DNA from: Leishmania martiniquensis
Taxonomy: Eukaryota > Euglenozoa > Kinetoplastea > Trypanosomatida > Trypanosomatidae
DNA length: 64,000 nt
Direction: 5' to 3'
NCBI RefSeq assembly: GCF_017916325.1
Contig: NC_090165.1
Span: 1,217,501-1,281,500 of the forward strand
Part shown: piece by piece, positions 32,191-41,012 of the stretch
Layout: each line of letters starts with the position of its first letter
Position numbering within the stretch: the first letter of the stretch is position 1
Translations under genes and position numbers: made by a program
The notes under the pieces: generated by a model
The model's input: only the letters and a program-made list of their open reading frames with translations
Database searches by the model: none
Told to the model about the DNA's origin: nothing

Positions 32191-32238
32191 CTCCTCTCCT
32201 CATTTTCCTCTCTTTCCTTCTTTTTTTTTTCATTGCAG
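32191..32238 (+). promoter_or_regulatory. Trans-splice acceptor of the WD40 gene
   Basis: A near-perfect pyrimidine tract (32191-32231, with a run of eleven or more T) followed by CATTGCAG, AG at 32237-32238. It lies 35 nt before the ATG at 32274 and is the clearest acceptor in the window. Confidence 0.75.
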
Positions 32239-32273
32239 GATCGAGGACACAAAGCGGGCCCGATTCACCTGCC

Positions 32274-34127
32274 ATGGCAGCGGTCTACGCTAGCGTTCCT
32301 GGGAGGGAGTTCGCCAGGGGGGTGACGTTGGATGAGGCGAACCGCATTGTGCGCGTGGACGCGGCTCTGTCGTCGCTCTCTGCCCTGCAGGTAGGCATGG
32401 TGGTGCGTTCCATTGGCGGGGTGCCGGTAGGAGATGGTCGAGGCGAGCAGGCCCGCCACCATAGCAACCAGTCGCAGGTACTGGTGGTCCTCGGTGCACC
32501 AGTGAAGGACGAGTTCGATCTGAGCTCCGACGAGGAATCCTCAGCGAACTTTAAGCCGCCGACGTCCCTTCCACCGCTTCCACCGGAGTTGAATAATAGT
32601 GTGGCTCAAAACAGTTCCGCCATCGTCTACGATGCCACTGTAAAGTGCGGGGCTGGCGGTTGTGTTATCATTATGTGCGAAGGAGCTAATCCGGCCTTAC
32701 CCATCACCTTGGCGGCTGAGAGGGCTGGAGTGGAGGTCATGTACATTGACACGGTGGCGCGCATGAAGACGCGGCAGACTATCGACAATGCCGGAGGGGT
32801 GCTGAAGAAGTCGCTTGAGAAGGGATTGTGGATTTACGTTGAGCAGGCAACCAAGTCGATCACACTGCTGCGCCAGATGAGCGACTGCATCATGGAGGTA
32901 AGGGCGGCAGGCAAGATGCACCCCAAGTCTCGTGTGCTGCTTATGTGCGAGCCGCATCCTCACTTCCCGGAGGCGCTGATGCGCGGAAGCGTGACTCTTC
33001 GCAGCCGACTGCAGAATAACAATATGGCCGAAGTCGACATTCGAGAAGACTTGGCGGAGAGTGCGCTCCGAAAACGGGCCATCCACGGTGATGAGCTCTC
33101 CCCCAGCGAGACCGTCACCAAGCCTGAAGTTACTGCGACTCGCAAGAAGGTGCGCATCTCGAATCAGGTGAACATTGTGCATCTTGAGAAGAGTACCTTC
33201 ATGGAGATGAGCGCGAGTGCGCAGCCGACAGCGGAATCGGGTCCGTCGAGCGACGGCATCTCACGTGTGGCGAAGTACTCCTTTGGCTCCAACGAAAACC
33301 TCATCTCCCTCGCGTACGTGCGGGACCACCGCTTTGCTATCGGCACAAACAGCGGTTACGTCGTCCTCATCGACCGCGACGGGCTCCCCCTCATTCAGTT
33401 CCGGCCTCACAAGGCGTGCATATGGGATGTCAGTTTTTCTTCTCAGTTCGACTTTGCCACTGCCTGTGAGGATGGGACGAGTGTGATCTACAACTACTCC
33501 TTGGCGAACCAGGAGCTGACGACAGTCTCGGTAGCCTCGTTTCAAAACGACGTGTTCGCCGTCACGTACGCGAACCCGAACGATGTGAATAGCGCGGTGC
33601 TCTCCGGCGGGCTCAGCGCGACTGTCTGCGCGTTGCACTCAGACCGGCAAAACAGCTCGTTCATTGCGTGCCGAACATCTATTCAAGCCATGTGTCCCAC
33701 ACAGATGAACCAGGTGATCGTCGGCGGCGGAACCGGGGCCTGCACCCTCATCGACACTAACCACTGCGTTGTGACGGATATTACCCATGCTCACAACAAG
33801 AAGGTACCAGCAGTTGGCACCCACGGCAGCTTGGCCGTGACGGGTGGCTTCGACTGCGCCTTGCGAGTTTGGGATGTACGCAACGGCTTCCGTCTGACAT
33901 CGCAGCAGCAGCTGCCGGAGGTGATTACCGCCGTTGCGATGAATGACCGCTACATTTCCGCGTGCAGCGGCTCGAGCCTGTATGTGTGGGACCCGCGTAG
34001 CATGGGCCGCGCGCTGGCGATCAAAGCGAATGCCTGGAAAGACTTAACGCGCGGACTCGTACTAGATGGCAACACGATTGTGACCGCATCCGTGGACGGC
34101 GTAGCGCGCATCTGGGAGGTGAATTGA
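32274..34127 (+). CDS. WD40 protein with a dynein-D6-like N-terminal region
   Basis: A 617-aa protein. Residues about 10-75 have a short beta-rich segment with LQVGMVVRSIGGVPV, reminiscent of a PDZ fold. Residues about 130-247 resemble the D6/AAA6 region of dynein heavy chains: GLWIYVEQATKS where dyneins have G-x-W-V-x-L-Q-N, then HPKSRVLLMCEPHPHFP where they have HPDFRLWLTSxPxxxFP, then MRGSVTLRSRL. Residues about 330-617 form a WD40 propeller; clear blades include HKACIWDVSFSS, LAVTGGFDCALRVWDV, ISACSGSSLYVWD and VTASVDGVARIWEV. The longer frame from 31932 is ignored because the splice acceptor at 32237-32238 lies inside it. The role is unknown; flagellar or transport function is only a guess from the two domains. 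Confidence 0.85.
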   Translation: MAAVYASVPGREFARGVTLDEANRIVRVDAALSSLSALQVGMVVRSIGGVPVGDGRGEQARHHSNQSQVLVVLGAPVKDEFDLSSDEESSANFKPPTSLPPLPPELNNSVAQNSSAIVYDATVKCGAGGCVIIMCEGANPALPITLAAERAGVEVMYIDTVARMKTRQTIDNAGGVLKKSLEKGLWIYVEQATKSITLLRQMSDCIMEVRAAGKMHPKSRVLLMCEPHPHFPEALMRGSVTLRSRLQNNNMAEVDIREDLAESALRKRAIHGDELSPSETVTKPEVTATRKKVRISNQVNIVHLEKSTFMEMSASAQPTAESGPSSDGISRVAKYSFGSNENLISLAYVRDHRFAIGTNSGYVVLIDRDGLPLIQFRPHKACIWDVSFSSQFDFATACEDGTSVIYNYSLANQELTTVSVASFQNDVFAVTYANPNDVNSAVLSGGLSATVCALHSDRQNSSFIACRTSIQAMCPTQMNQVIVGGGTGACTLIDTNHCVVTDITHAHNKKVPAVGTHGSLAVTGGFDCALRVWDVRNGFRLTSQQQLPEVITAVAMNDRYISACSGSSLYVWDPRSMGRALAIKANAWKDLTRGLVLDGNTIVTASVDGVARIWEVN

Positions 34128-34376
34128 TGCGGGGTGTGCAGTGCTGGAGCGGCAAGTGCGTAGTGCGTCGAGGGTGGGAGGCGGACAAGACAAGTGAGAA
34201 GCGGTGCGGTTTTCTCCCGCTCGTAGGTGAGAGCGGTCCCTTCCTCTCTGCCCTCCCGGGTGCAGCCCTTCCTACGACCCCCATCCACTTACGCGTGTAT
34301 TTGCCTACTGCTCTGCACTTCATGGCACGCACTAATGCAAGAGTCTATCTGTCTGCGTGTGCGTGCCACTCCCTCT

Positions 34377-34397
34377 GCCTCTGCCAGTGGCAGAGGC
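34377..34397. repeat. Short inverted repeat (10-bp arms, 1-nt centre)
   Basis: GCCTCTGCCA and TGGCAGAGGC around a central G. It lies about 250 nt after the WD40 stop codon, so it is probably in that gene's 3' UTR. A hairpin or cruciform is possible; no function can be assigned. Confidence 0.7.
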
Positions 34398-36308
34398 TGA
34401 GAGAGTGAAGGGTGGAAGCAATAGGAAGGGGGAGGGCGGGGGCACAGGTGCGAGGAGAAGCCAACGCCGTTCATGTGTGCGCGAAGAGGCGGACTCCTAT
34501 AGGGAAGGTTTAGGAGGCACGCAGCATTCACGCGGAGGTCGCCTTCTTTTTCCTTGTCGGGTGTGTCTTTGGCGCTCTCTCGATGTTCTTTCCTCCTCTC
34601 CTCCTCTCCTCCTCTTCTCGTCTCTTCTCCCCCTCCACCACCATGGAGAAAAAGGCAGCGTGCGGGGCAATCGAGTTGGGCTGTGGACGAGCGAAGTGAT
34701 GGCGACTACTCGGGGTGAAGCTATGGTGCAGGAGTGCGTGGTGGAGACCACAACTACGTCAGCTCGGGGCCGATGTGAGCGCACAGGTGAGGGGAAGGAG
34801 CAGACTCGAGGATGCAGGAAGAGCACATGAGCTGTGAAAGGAGCTGAAGAGTCACCCCCCGAGCGCCACACTCGTTGAGCCCAGGAATTCGCTCTCACAC
34901 GTAAGATGGCCGGCACGCACACGTGCGTCCGCACCTCGTAGGGTTACCTGGGGGTATCCCCGCCTAGTTCCCTGTAGCTCGGCACTGTGTGCACGTGTCA
35001 CGACGCCTTTTCCAACTTACCTGTGCTCTCCTTCACCCCTCGTTTCCTTTTTTCGTAGCCTCTTATTGAGCGAGGAGGAGGAAGGCGGGGGAGTGAGAAG
35101 GGGTGGAGGAAACCGTTTGCTTGCCGCAGCGCTGCCACCGCTGATGGCGCTACTGTTGTTGTTCCTGTCCGTAACTTACGGTCTTTGCTGATCATTAGTT
35201 AGCTTCGTCCTGGTGTCGACAGTGTTTCCCCCCCTTTCGTTCCTTTCCGAGATGACTCTCTTTCCTCTTCCTCTCCCATCTCTCCCTTCTTTTTGCGATG
35301 TATGAGTACGATGGAGAGCCTTATGGCGGCGCCTCGTGAGTCAGCAGGCCCTCAGCGTACGTCTATGAATGTACTTTTCGTGTCTACCGGGATGCCTCTG
35401 TCCTGCTACGGTGTATGTGTGTGTATGCGTGTGCGTATTCGTGTATCTCCTCCCCTCCTCCCCTCCTCCCCTTTTCTTTCTCTCTCATGCCAAGTGACTC
35501 GGCCGCGCATGCACACTGCGCCACGTTGTTTCCTTCATTATTACTCCTCTTGAGCGATGATTCCTGTACGCGAGTCCGGTTGTGCTTCGTCTTGTCCAAG
35601 TGCTTCTCTTTCTTTCTCTTCGGCCTCGCGTTACGTCTTTTCACGCCACTGTCGTCAGGGTGAAATCCTTCTGCAACGCCGCCATTCAAAAGCATGCTCA
35701 CGGTGGCGGCAGTACCCGCTGCTGCTGCTGCTGCTCCCTCCGGGTCTTTCGGCAAACCACCCAATTTTTCGAGCCTCTCTGGTGCGTGAGGAAGGGGCGG
35801 CGGTGCCTCCGACCGAGAAGCAAGAGGGAAAAAAAACTCCGTTGTGCTTGCCGATTACACGGGTGCCGACGACACACCCAGTGGCGCCAATAACTGCACC
35901 GATGGAACCAGAACGTGTTAGTGCACTGCATCCACGGCTGTGATGGCAAGCAAAGCCTTTGCTCTCGTCACCGCCGTCGTTTCCGGCTCCCTTCTCACCG
36001 CTGCTCACACGCAAACAGCCAGCGTGGATGCCTTCCTCCTCCTCCTTGCTCGGTCCCCCGCGCCGCATCCCTTTCGACTCCTGGACTGATTTTTTTGCTA
36101 TCCTCTTCTGTTCTTTGGGCTGTCCGACTCCCTTTTGTGAACCCGTTGCATGCGAGTGTGCGCGTCGGGCTAGTGAGACAATTTGCTGGGTCCATCCCTT
36201 TCGTGAAGGGAACACCACCCCTCCGCGATTCCACCGCTGTAGAAGAGGGCCGCGCCTGCCTGCACAGCTCCCCCTCCTCCTCCTCTTCTCATCACCGCAG
36301 AGCGGAGC

Positions 36309-36349
36309 TCTTTCCTTTTTCTGTTCGCGTTCTCGTGACATTTTCTAAG
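36309..36349 (+). promoter_or_regulatory. Trans-splice acceptor of the Tcp11 locus
   Basis: A pyrimidine tract from 36309 to 36346 containing several T runs is followed by AG at 36348-36349, 45 nt before the ATG at 36394. No comparable tract plus AG exists between 36394 and 37565, so only one spliced-leader site serves this locus. Confidence 0.55.
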
Positions 36350-36393
36350 CCCCCCTCCCCCCCACACACTCACACACAACCTCGATTACACGC

Positions 36394-37644
36394 ATGTCTC
36401 GTGTTGCAGATGGTGCAGGAGGTGGCAGCGTGGCTGCTGCTGCTGCTGCTGAAGGAACCCCAGTGCGAAAGGAGCGTGTGCGGATTACGGACAGCATGCG
36501 TGAGCTGAGCGCAGTTCTGCAGCAATTAGAGGACCTCGGCCTCTCCCTCGACCCTCTGGCCCCTCATTCGTGTGACACGGTGGAGCACATCCTCATCACG
36601 GACAGCTGGAGCTGCACTGTGTGCGGTACCACCAACATTGCCAGTTGCCCCTTAACCGGGAAGCCGCATCGCCGGCGTCTCGTCAACATTGCCCAGCACG
36701 CCCTTCGACTGATCGAGCGGCATGTCGGAAAGGTGTGCGTTCGGCCAGCACCACTGTCGCAGCGCGTCGAGGGCGAGTTGCAGGTGCGCACCCAGCGGCG
36801 GCTGACCATGAATCCGCACACTTTCCTGTTGGCCTTCTATTTTGCGTCGCAGGCATCGGCAACACCAGAGGCTGCCGCCGATGAGGCTCGGACAGTGCCG
36901 CTTTCGCGAGTGTCCGGCACACTCGGCAGCCGCGAAAGCGCCGAGTGGACGGGAGAGTGCGCGCGCCACCTGCTGGATGTTGTTCGTCAGATCAAGCTAT
37001 ACGGATCATCCTCCCCCATGGACGAGGCGTACTGCCACTCGCTGCTGAAGTCGATGCGGAGTGCGTGGCGACAGTACTCACGACAGGTCAGGTGGGAGCT
37101 GTCGGTAGGCAGCTCTAGCGAGTCGGAGTCTCCCAAGTGTCGGCCAAGCGGTGAAGCAACGCAGGCCTCGCCGCCCCAAACCGTGAAAGTTCGTGATGAG
37201 CTTGTGAGCTGCACCCGCTTGGCCCTCACGGAGGCGCTGGAGCACTCTCGCAAAGATCCGGAGAATCACGACTTGAAGCGGTTCACCGCGCTTCTCTATC
37301 AGCGACTCTCTCGGCTCTGCACTGCCGACGAGTTCGCCGATGTGAAGCGACGCGTCGAGCAAATCGAAGCGCGGGACTTCACGCCTCGGATCGAGTACGC
37401 GAAGCCTCCGTGCGAAATGCTCGATGCGAACACCACGGCCTCTGAAGATGAGGGCGGCGGCGCGGCAGCGTCTTTGCGAGGGCCTTCCGCAGAAGGCGGT
37501 ACCACGGCGCCTGGGTGTGAGCGCCGGCGCGCCGGTCCTGAGTTGCCGCCCGGATGGTACGTCGATGAGCGGAGTATATCACGGGGAGCGCAAGCGCCGC
37601 GAACGTTACCTTCAGCGAGAGTTCAAAGCGCAGAAGGCGTATGA
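36394..37644 (+). CDS. N-terminal frame of a Tcp11-family protein (frame broken)
   Basis: A 416-codon frame starting MSRVADGAGGGSV. It has a putative Cys pair CTVCGTTNIASC (about residues 75-86), a helical central part, and an acidic low-complexity stretch (ASEDEGGGAAAS) before it ends after ELPPGWYVDERS. The last 25 or so residues, from about 37570 on, look unlike coding sequence (ISRGAQAPRTLPSARV). At the same place the overlapping +1 frame becomes protein-like and runs into the Tcp11 domain. I read this as one gene of about 870 residues whose frame is interrupted near 37570-37585, by a sequencing error or a real mutation. The alternative is two overlapping genes, which is hard to reconcile with the single splice acceptor. 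The Tcp11 family has been linked to cAMP/PKA signalling in other eukaryotes. Confidence 0.7.
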   Translation: MSRVADGAGGGSVAAAAAAEGTPVRKERVRITDSMRELSAVLQQLEDLGLSLDPLAPHSCDTVEHILITDSWSCTVCGTTNIASCPLTGKPHRRRLVNIAQHALRLIERHVGKVCVRPAPLSQRVEGELQVRTQRRLTMNPHTFLLAFYFASQASATPEAAADEARTVPLSRVSGTLGSRESAEWTGECARHLLDVVRQIKLYGSSSPMDEAYCHSLLKSMRSAWRQYSRQVRWELSVGSSSESESPKCRPSGEATQASPPQTVKVRDELVSCTRLALTEALEHSRKDPENHDLKRFTALLYQRLSRLCTADEFADVKRRVEQIEARDFTPRIEYAKPPCEMLDANTTASEDEGGGAAASLRGPSAEGGTTAPGCERRRAGPELPPGWYVDERSISRGAQAPRTLPSARVQSAEGV

Positions 37645-39007
37645 GGCTGTCATGCAGATGAAGCCGGACAAGGGCGAACCAGAGCAGCGGCGTGCGGAGG
37701 TGGCCGCGGCGTCTACGCAGGGAGAGCTGCAACTGCTCGCCGCTGACCTCAACACAACCCCACCGCGCCTGCAGCGTCTCTTTCGCCTTCTGGCGCTTGT
37801 GGAGGACCGCTTTGTGGATGCGCTGCCGCCCCGCCTGCGTCCGCGCCTGCGGCAGGAGTTTCACGACGTGCTGGACTGGAACGTCATTCAGCGCCAAGCC
37901 CGCGGCAACGCGCATAGCATCTCCAACTTGGTTCGCTTCGTCGGTGAAAAGGTGATCGAGTGCAGCTCTCAAGCGCGCGAGGCCGCCATGGTCGCCCGTA
38001 TGTCTGCTGTGTGCGACGACATCGATCACTGCACGCCTGATGTCGGCACCGCCGTGGCAAACGCGCTCACTTTTTTGTTCGAGTCCATTCGGAAGCTGCG
38101 AGAGGACGTCGCGAAGTTCTCTCTTGTCATGATCAATTCACCGCTTAAGCAGAACGCCGTGCAGTACATTCGAGAATTCATCGCTGCGTGCTTGCCGATG
38201 CCGCGCAAGTGGACCGGATCGATCGCCTTTCTGCAGCGCTTCATTAACGATGAGCAGGCGCTGGCGTGGTCCTCGGTGAGGGTGCCCCAGGCATGGACTT
38301 CCATCACCGCCGAGGAGCGGCGGGTGCGCGGTGCGCTGCTGGTCGGTACGCTGGACTTGCTGCGCAGTGGCCGGCACACGAGTCTCGATCGTTGGGTGGA
38401 CCTGCCGCCAGAGATCTTCTACTTCGAGAAGCACATCATCTTCAAGGCAGCCAATACGGTGCAGGAATGCACACTGTTGCTGCTGTTGGACGGCGCCATC
38501 TCGAGTGTGCTGGCGCGACGTGCGATGAAGCCGACGACGGTGTCGACAGCGATTCGCCATTTGCACAGTCGCATCATGTCGCTGCTCGCCGAGGACATTC
38601 GTCTCAACGCCCTCAAGGACTCTGTGATAGACTTCGTTGAGAGTCAGCTGTACCACCTGCACGTCGGGGAGGCTGCGCAGGACGACGCGGCCTCACTTGC
38701 AGCGCTTGCCCCGAAATTTACCCTCACGGACAACGAGAAGCAGACGGTGCGGTCGACCATTGATAAGATGACCAACACAGAGGACCCGCTCTACGTGACG
38801 TTTGAGCGGCGCGTGCTGCAGTTCATGGAGGCCGTGCTGGTGTCAAACAGCGACGATGTGCCCCCCCTTGGATTGGTGACGGACACGCTGAAGCAGCAGG
38901 TTCAAGTGCTGCGCCACATGCTGATGTTCCATTGGGAGGTGTACATGCCATCCTATCGGGAGCTAATCACATTTTTGCGGATTGAATCGACGGGCACGGC
39001 CGTGTGA
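37565..39007 (+). CDS. Tcp11-domain frame (C-terminal part of the broken locus)
   Basis: A 480-codon frame counted from the ATG at 37565; open from at least 37424. It carries the Tcp11 domain. HDVLDWNVIQRQARGNAHSI corresponds to the EVLDLDLIKQEAENGALDI region of human TCP11-like proteins. SIRKLREDVAKFSLVMINSP and QNAVQYIREFIAACLP match the DMANFTI...QQSVEYERxKFQEIL region. The domain fills most of the frame and ends in HWEVYMPSYRELITFLRIES. On its own it would lack a normal upstream splice site, because everything upstream is coding in another frame. It is most likely the continuation of the 36394 frame. Function in trypanosomatids is unknown. Confidence 0.8.
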   Translation: MSGVYHGERKRRERYLQREFKAQKAYEAVMQMKPDKGEPEQRRAEVAAASTQGELQLLAADLNTTPPRLQRLFRLLALVEDRFVDALPPRLRPRLRQEFHDVLDWNVIQRQARGNAHSISNLVRFVGEKVIECSSQAREAAMVARMSAVCDDIDHCTPDVGTAVANALTFLFESIRKLREDVAKFSLVMINSPLKQNAVQYIREFIAACLPMPRKWTGSIAFLQRFINDEQALAWSSVRVPQAWTSITAEERRVRGALLVGTLDLLRSGRHTSLDRWVDLPPEIFYFEKHIIFKAANTVQECTLLLLLDGAISSVLARRAMKPTTVSTAIRHLHSRIMSLLAEDIRLNALKDSVIDFVESQLYHLHVGEAAQDDAASLAALAPKFTLTDNEKQTVRSTIDKMTNTEDPLYVTFERRVLQFMEAVLVSNSDDVPPLGLVTDTLKQQVQVLRHMLMFHWEVYMPSYRELITFLRIESTGTAV

Positions 39008-41012
39008 GCCGACTGTCGCGCTGTCCTCAGCAGCTTTTAATGATCTATTTCACGGAAAGGGAACGGAGACGCGATAGTGTCATGCGAAAGCGTGCGCCCC
39101 CCATTGGGGTGACGTCTTTGTCGTGCTTTCTTTCGGGGGTGTTTCTCAGATGCCGCCGCTGCTCTCACTCTATACGATCTGCGCGTGGGCGCGCTGTAAA
39201 GGCTTTTTTTTTCTCCGTCTCGGAGCGCCCTGTCTTCTGTGCAGCGGCGGGGCAGTGGGCGTCGTGGAGAGCAACGCCTGTCAGCAGTGCTATTGTATGA
39301 CGGCCTCGGGCATGTGTTCGAAGTTGCTCTCTCTGCTTCCGCGCACGTGTCTGTGCACGCGTGTGTGTTCACCCACGCCAACCGAGACGAGTGCGCACCC
39401 TCCTCTTCCCCCTCGTATGTAGAAAAAACAAGAGTGTGCGTTTGATTGCTTATGAGCGCGGTTGCCCACCTCCCCCTTGTGTGTGCATGTGTGTGTGTGC
39501 TCTCCCCCATTCTTTGAATACATGGACTGTGCCTCAACGTTTCTGCTTTTCTCCTCTACGCACCCGTGTGTGTGTGTGTGCAATCATTGTCTCTGTTCCT
39601 CCGGGGTGTCAAGTCTACAGCCATCTGCGCCGCACGCATCACGAATTCAGAGCCGGACTCCCCCCATCCCCGCCGAGCTTTGCCAGCGTTGCACTCATGC
39701 TGTTTTCCTGTCTGACGACGTGCTCAGTGGAGGGCCGCAGCTGGTAGAGGAGAGCGGGGAGGAGGCGGTGGGGGGAGGAGGGGGGTGGGAGTGGAGTTTG
39801 CAGTCTGCGCTCATCTGCGCTTAATCAGTTTCCCACGGCATAACCAAAAGCAAGTGACTCGCGTGACACAACGCACACTACCAGGGAGCGCTAAAGGGCA
39901 AGTGAGGCGCTTCACTGGCTTCCGCGTGGAGGGGAGCTCGGAGCATCACCCCGCCTTGCTGCGCCCAACAGGCGAGCCGGACTCGCGATGTGTCTCCTTT
40001 CTCCCTTTTTGCCGACCTCACCCCTCGGTGGACGCGCGCTTCATGGACTTGGCTCACTTACACGTATATCCCACTCGACTCTACCTCACGCTCTTGGCTT
40101 CCTTTTTTTTTCTTCTCCCTCCATGGACCTCACTCCCGCGCCGGGTTCTACACCTGCCCCTGCTCTCGTGCGCCTCTCTCAACGCCTTGTTCACCACTCA
40201 CCCGCACTCACCCGCACACAACCGTGCGCGCGCCGCGTTGTTGCCTCTGTCTACTACCTGGCGCACTCGTTGCTGCCTTGATTTTGTGCACCCCTCACGT
40301 GCATTACGCCTGGACGGCACACGTCGCCTGTGCGTTATCCTCCTCTTCCCTTTCCGCGCGGGCGCTCACCGTCTACTCACTACGCGCTGACTGCTGAGCA
40401 GATCTGCAGGTTTATCCGTTGGGTTTTTGATTTTCTTTTTTTTGAATTTGTTGTTTTCGCTCGTTTCGTCGTCGTTAGTCGTCTGCCGCCATCCCCACTT
40501 CGCGCTGAATAGTTCAGCCTAATTCTCACCCCCCATCCCTTCTCTGTGTCTCCCTTTCTGCATCCGCCTCCACCCCGTCCCTTTCCTTGCCCTCCTGAGC
40601 CTTTCGCGCCTCCGCTGGCTGCGTGCGCTTCCCCACCGACATACGAAAAAAAACGCGGTGCAGGCCAGCGTCGAGGTAACGCGTGGGAAGGCGACAGCGG
40701 ACTACATACACATAGTGCCTCTCTGTGTCGACGTCACTGTTGCTCCCTCTGTGTATGTGTGAGTGTTGGTGGTATCCGCGTGGTGAGAACGGTCCGATTG
40801 GGGTCCAGAGGAGCCTTCATAGAGTTAGCAAGCAAGAGTGCACCGAATATCGAATTCATACGCGGTGTGGATTTGAACTAAGCTGGCAGACGTGTGTCGG
40901 TACCGTCCTGGTCGTCGGACGCTTTCTTTTTCGCTCTCTGCGCAGGGGTGCCTTCTGCGCGCATCGCCTCGTTCCTACTTGTTGATTCCCCTCTTCAGCT
41001 GTCCGTGTCAGC
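39008..41012. other. Spacer, no gene seen
   Basis: Two kilobases of C/T- and GT-rich sequence. Near the right end, candidate acceptors for the MKT1-like gene are AG at about 40945-40946 (CTGCGCAG), at 40996-40997 (CTCTTCAG) or directly before the ATG at 41013. Confidence 0.65.

Larger units (their letters stand above)
28854..32273. other. Spacer before the WD40 gene, holding direct repeat copy 2
   Basis: About 3.4 kb without a convincing gene. The 252-codon frame at 30169-30927 is Leu/Phe/Arg/Pro-rich with no domain and was not accepted. The 581-bp repeat occupies 31149-31729. The last 80 nt hold the splice site of the WD40 gene. Confidence 0.6.
34128..36393. other. Spacer, no gene seen
   Basis: About 2.3 kb. 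It includes a hairpin-capable palindrome at 34377-34397 and several CTC repeats (34590-34640). Frames here are pyrimidine-tract translations. The acceptor for the next gene is listed separately. Confidence 0.65.

Noticed and set aside
31932..32273. 114-codon N-terminal extension of the WD40 protein
   Set aside because: The strongest splice acceptor of the window (AG 32237-32238) lies inside it, so it would not be in the mRNA.
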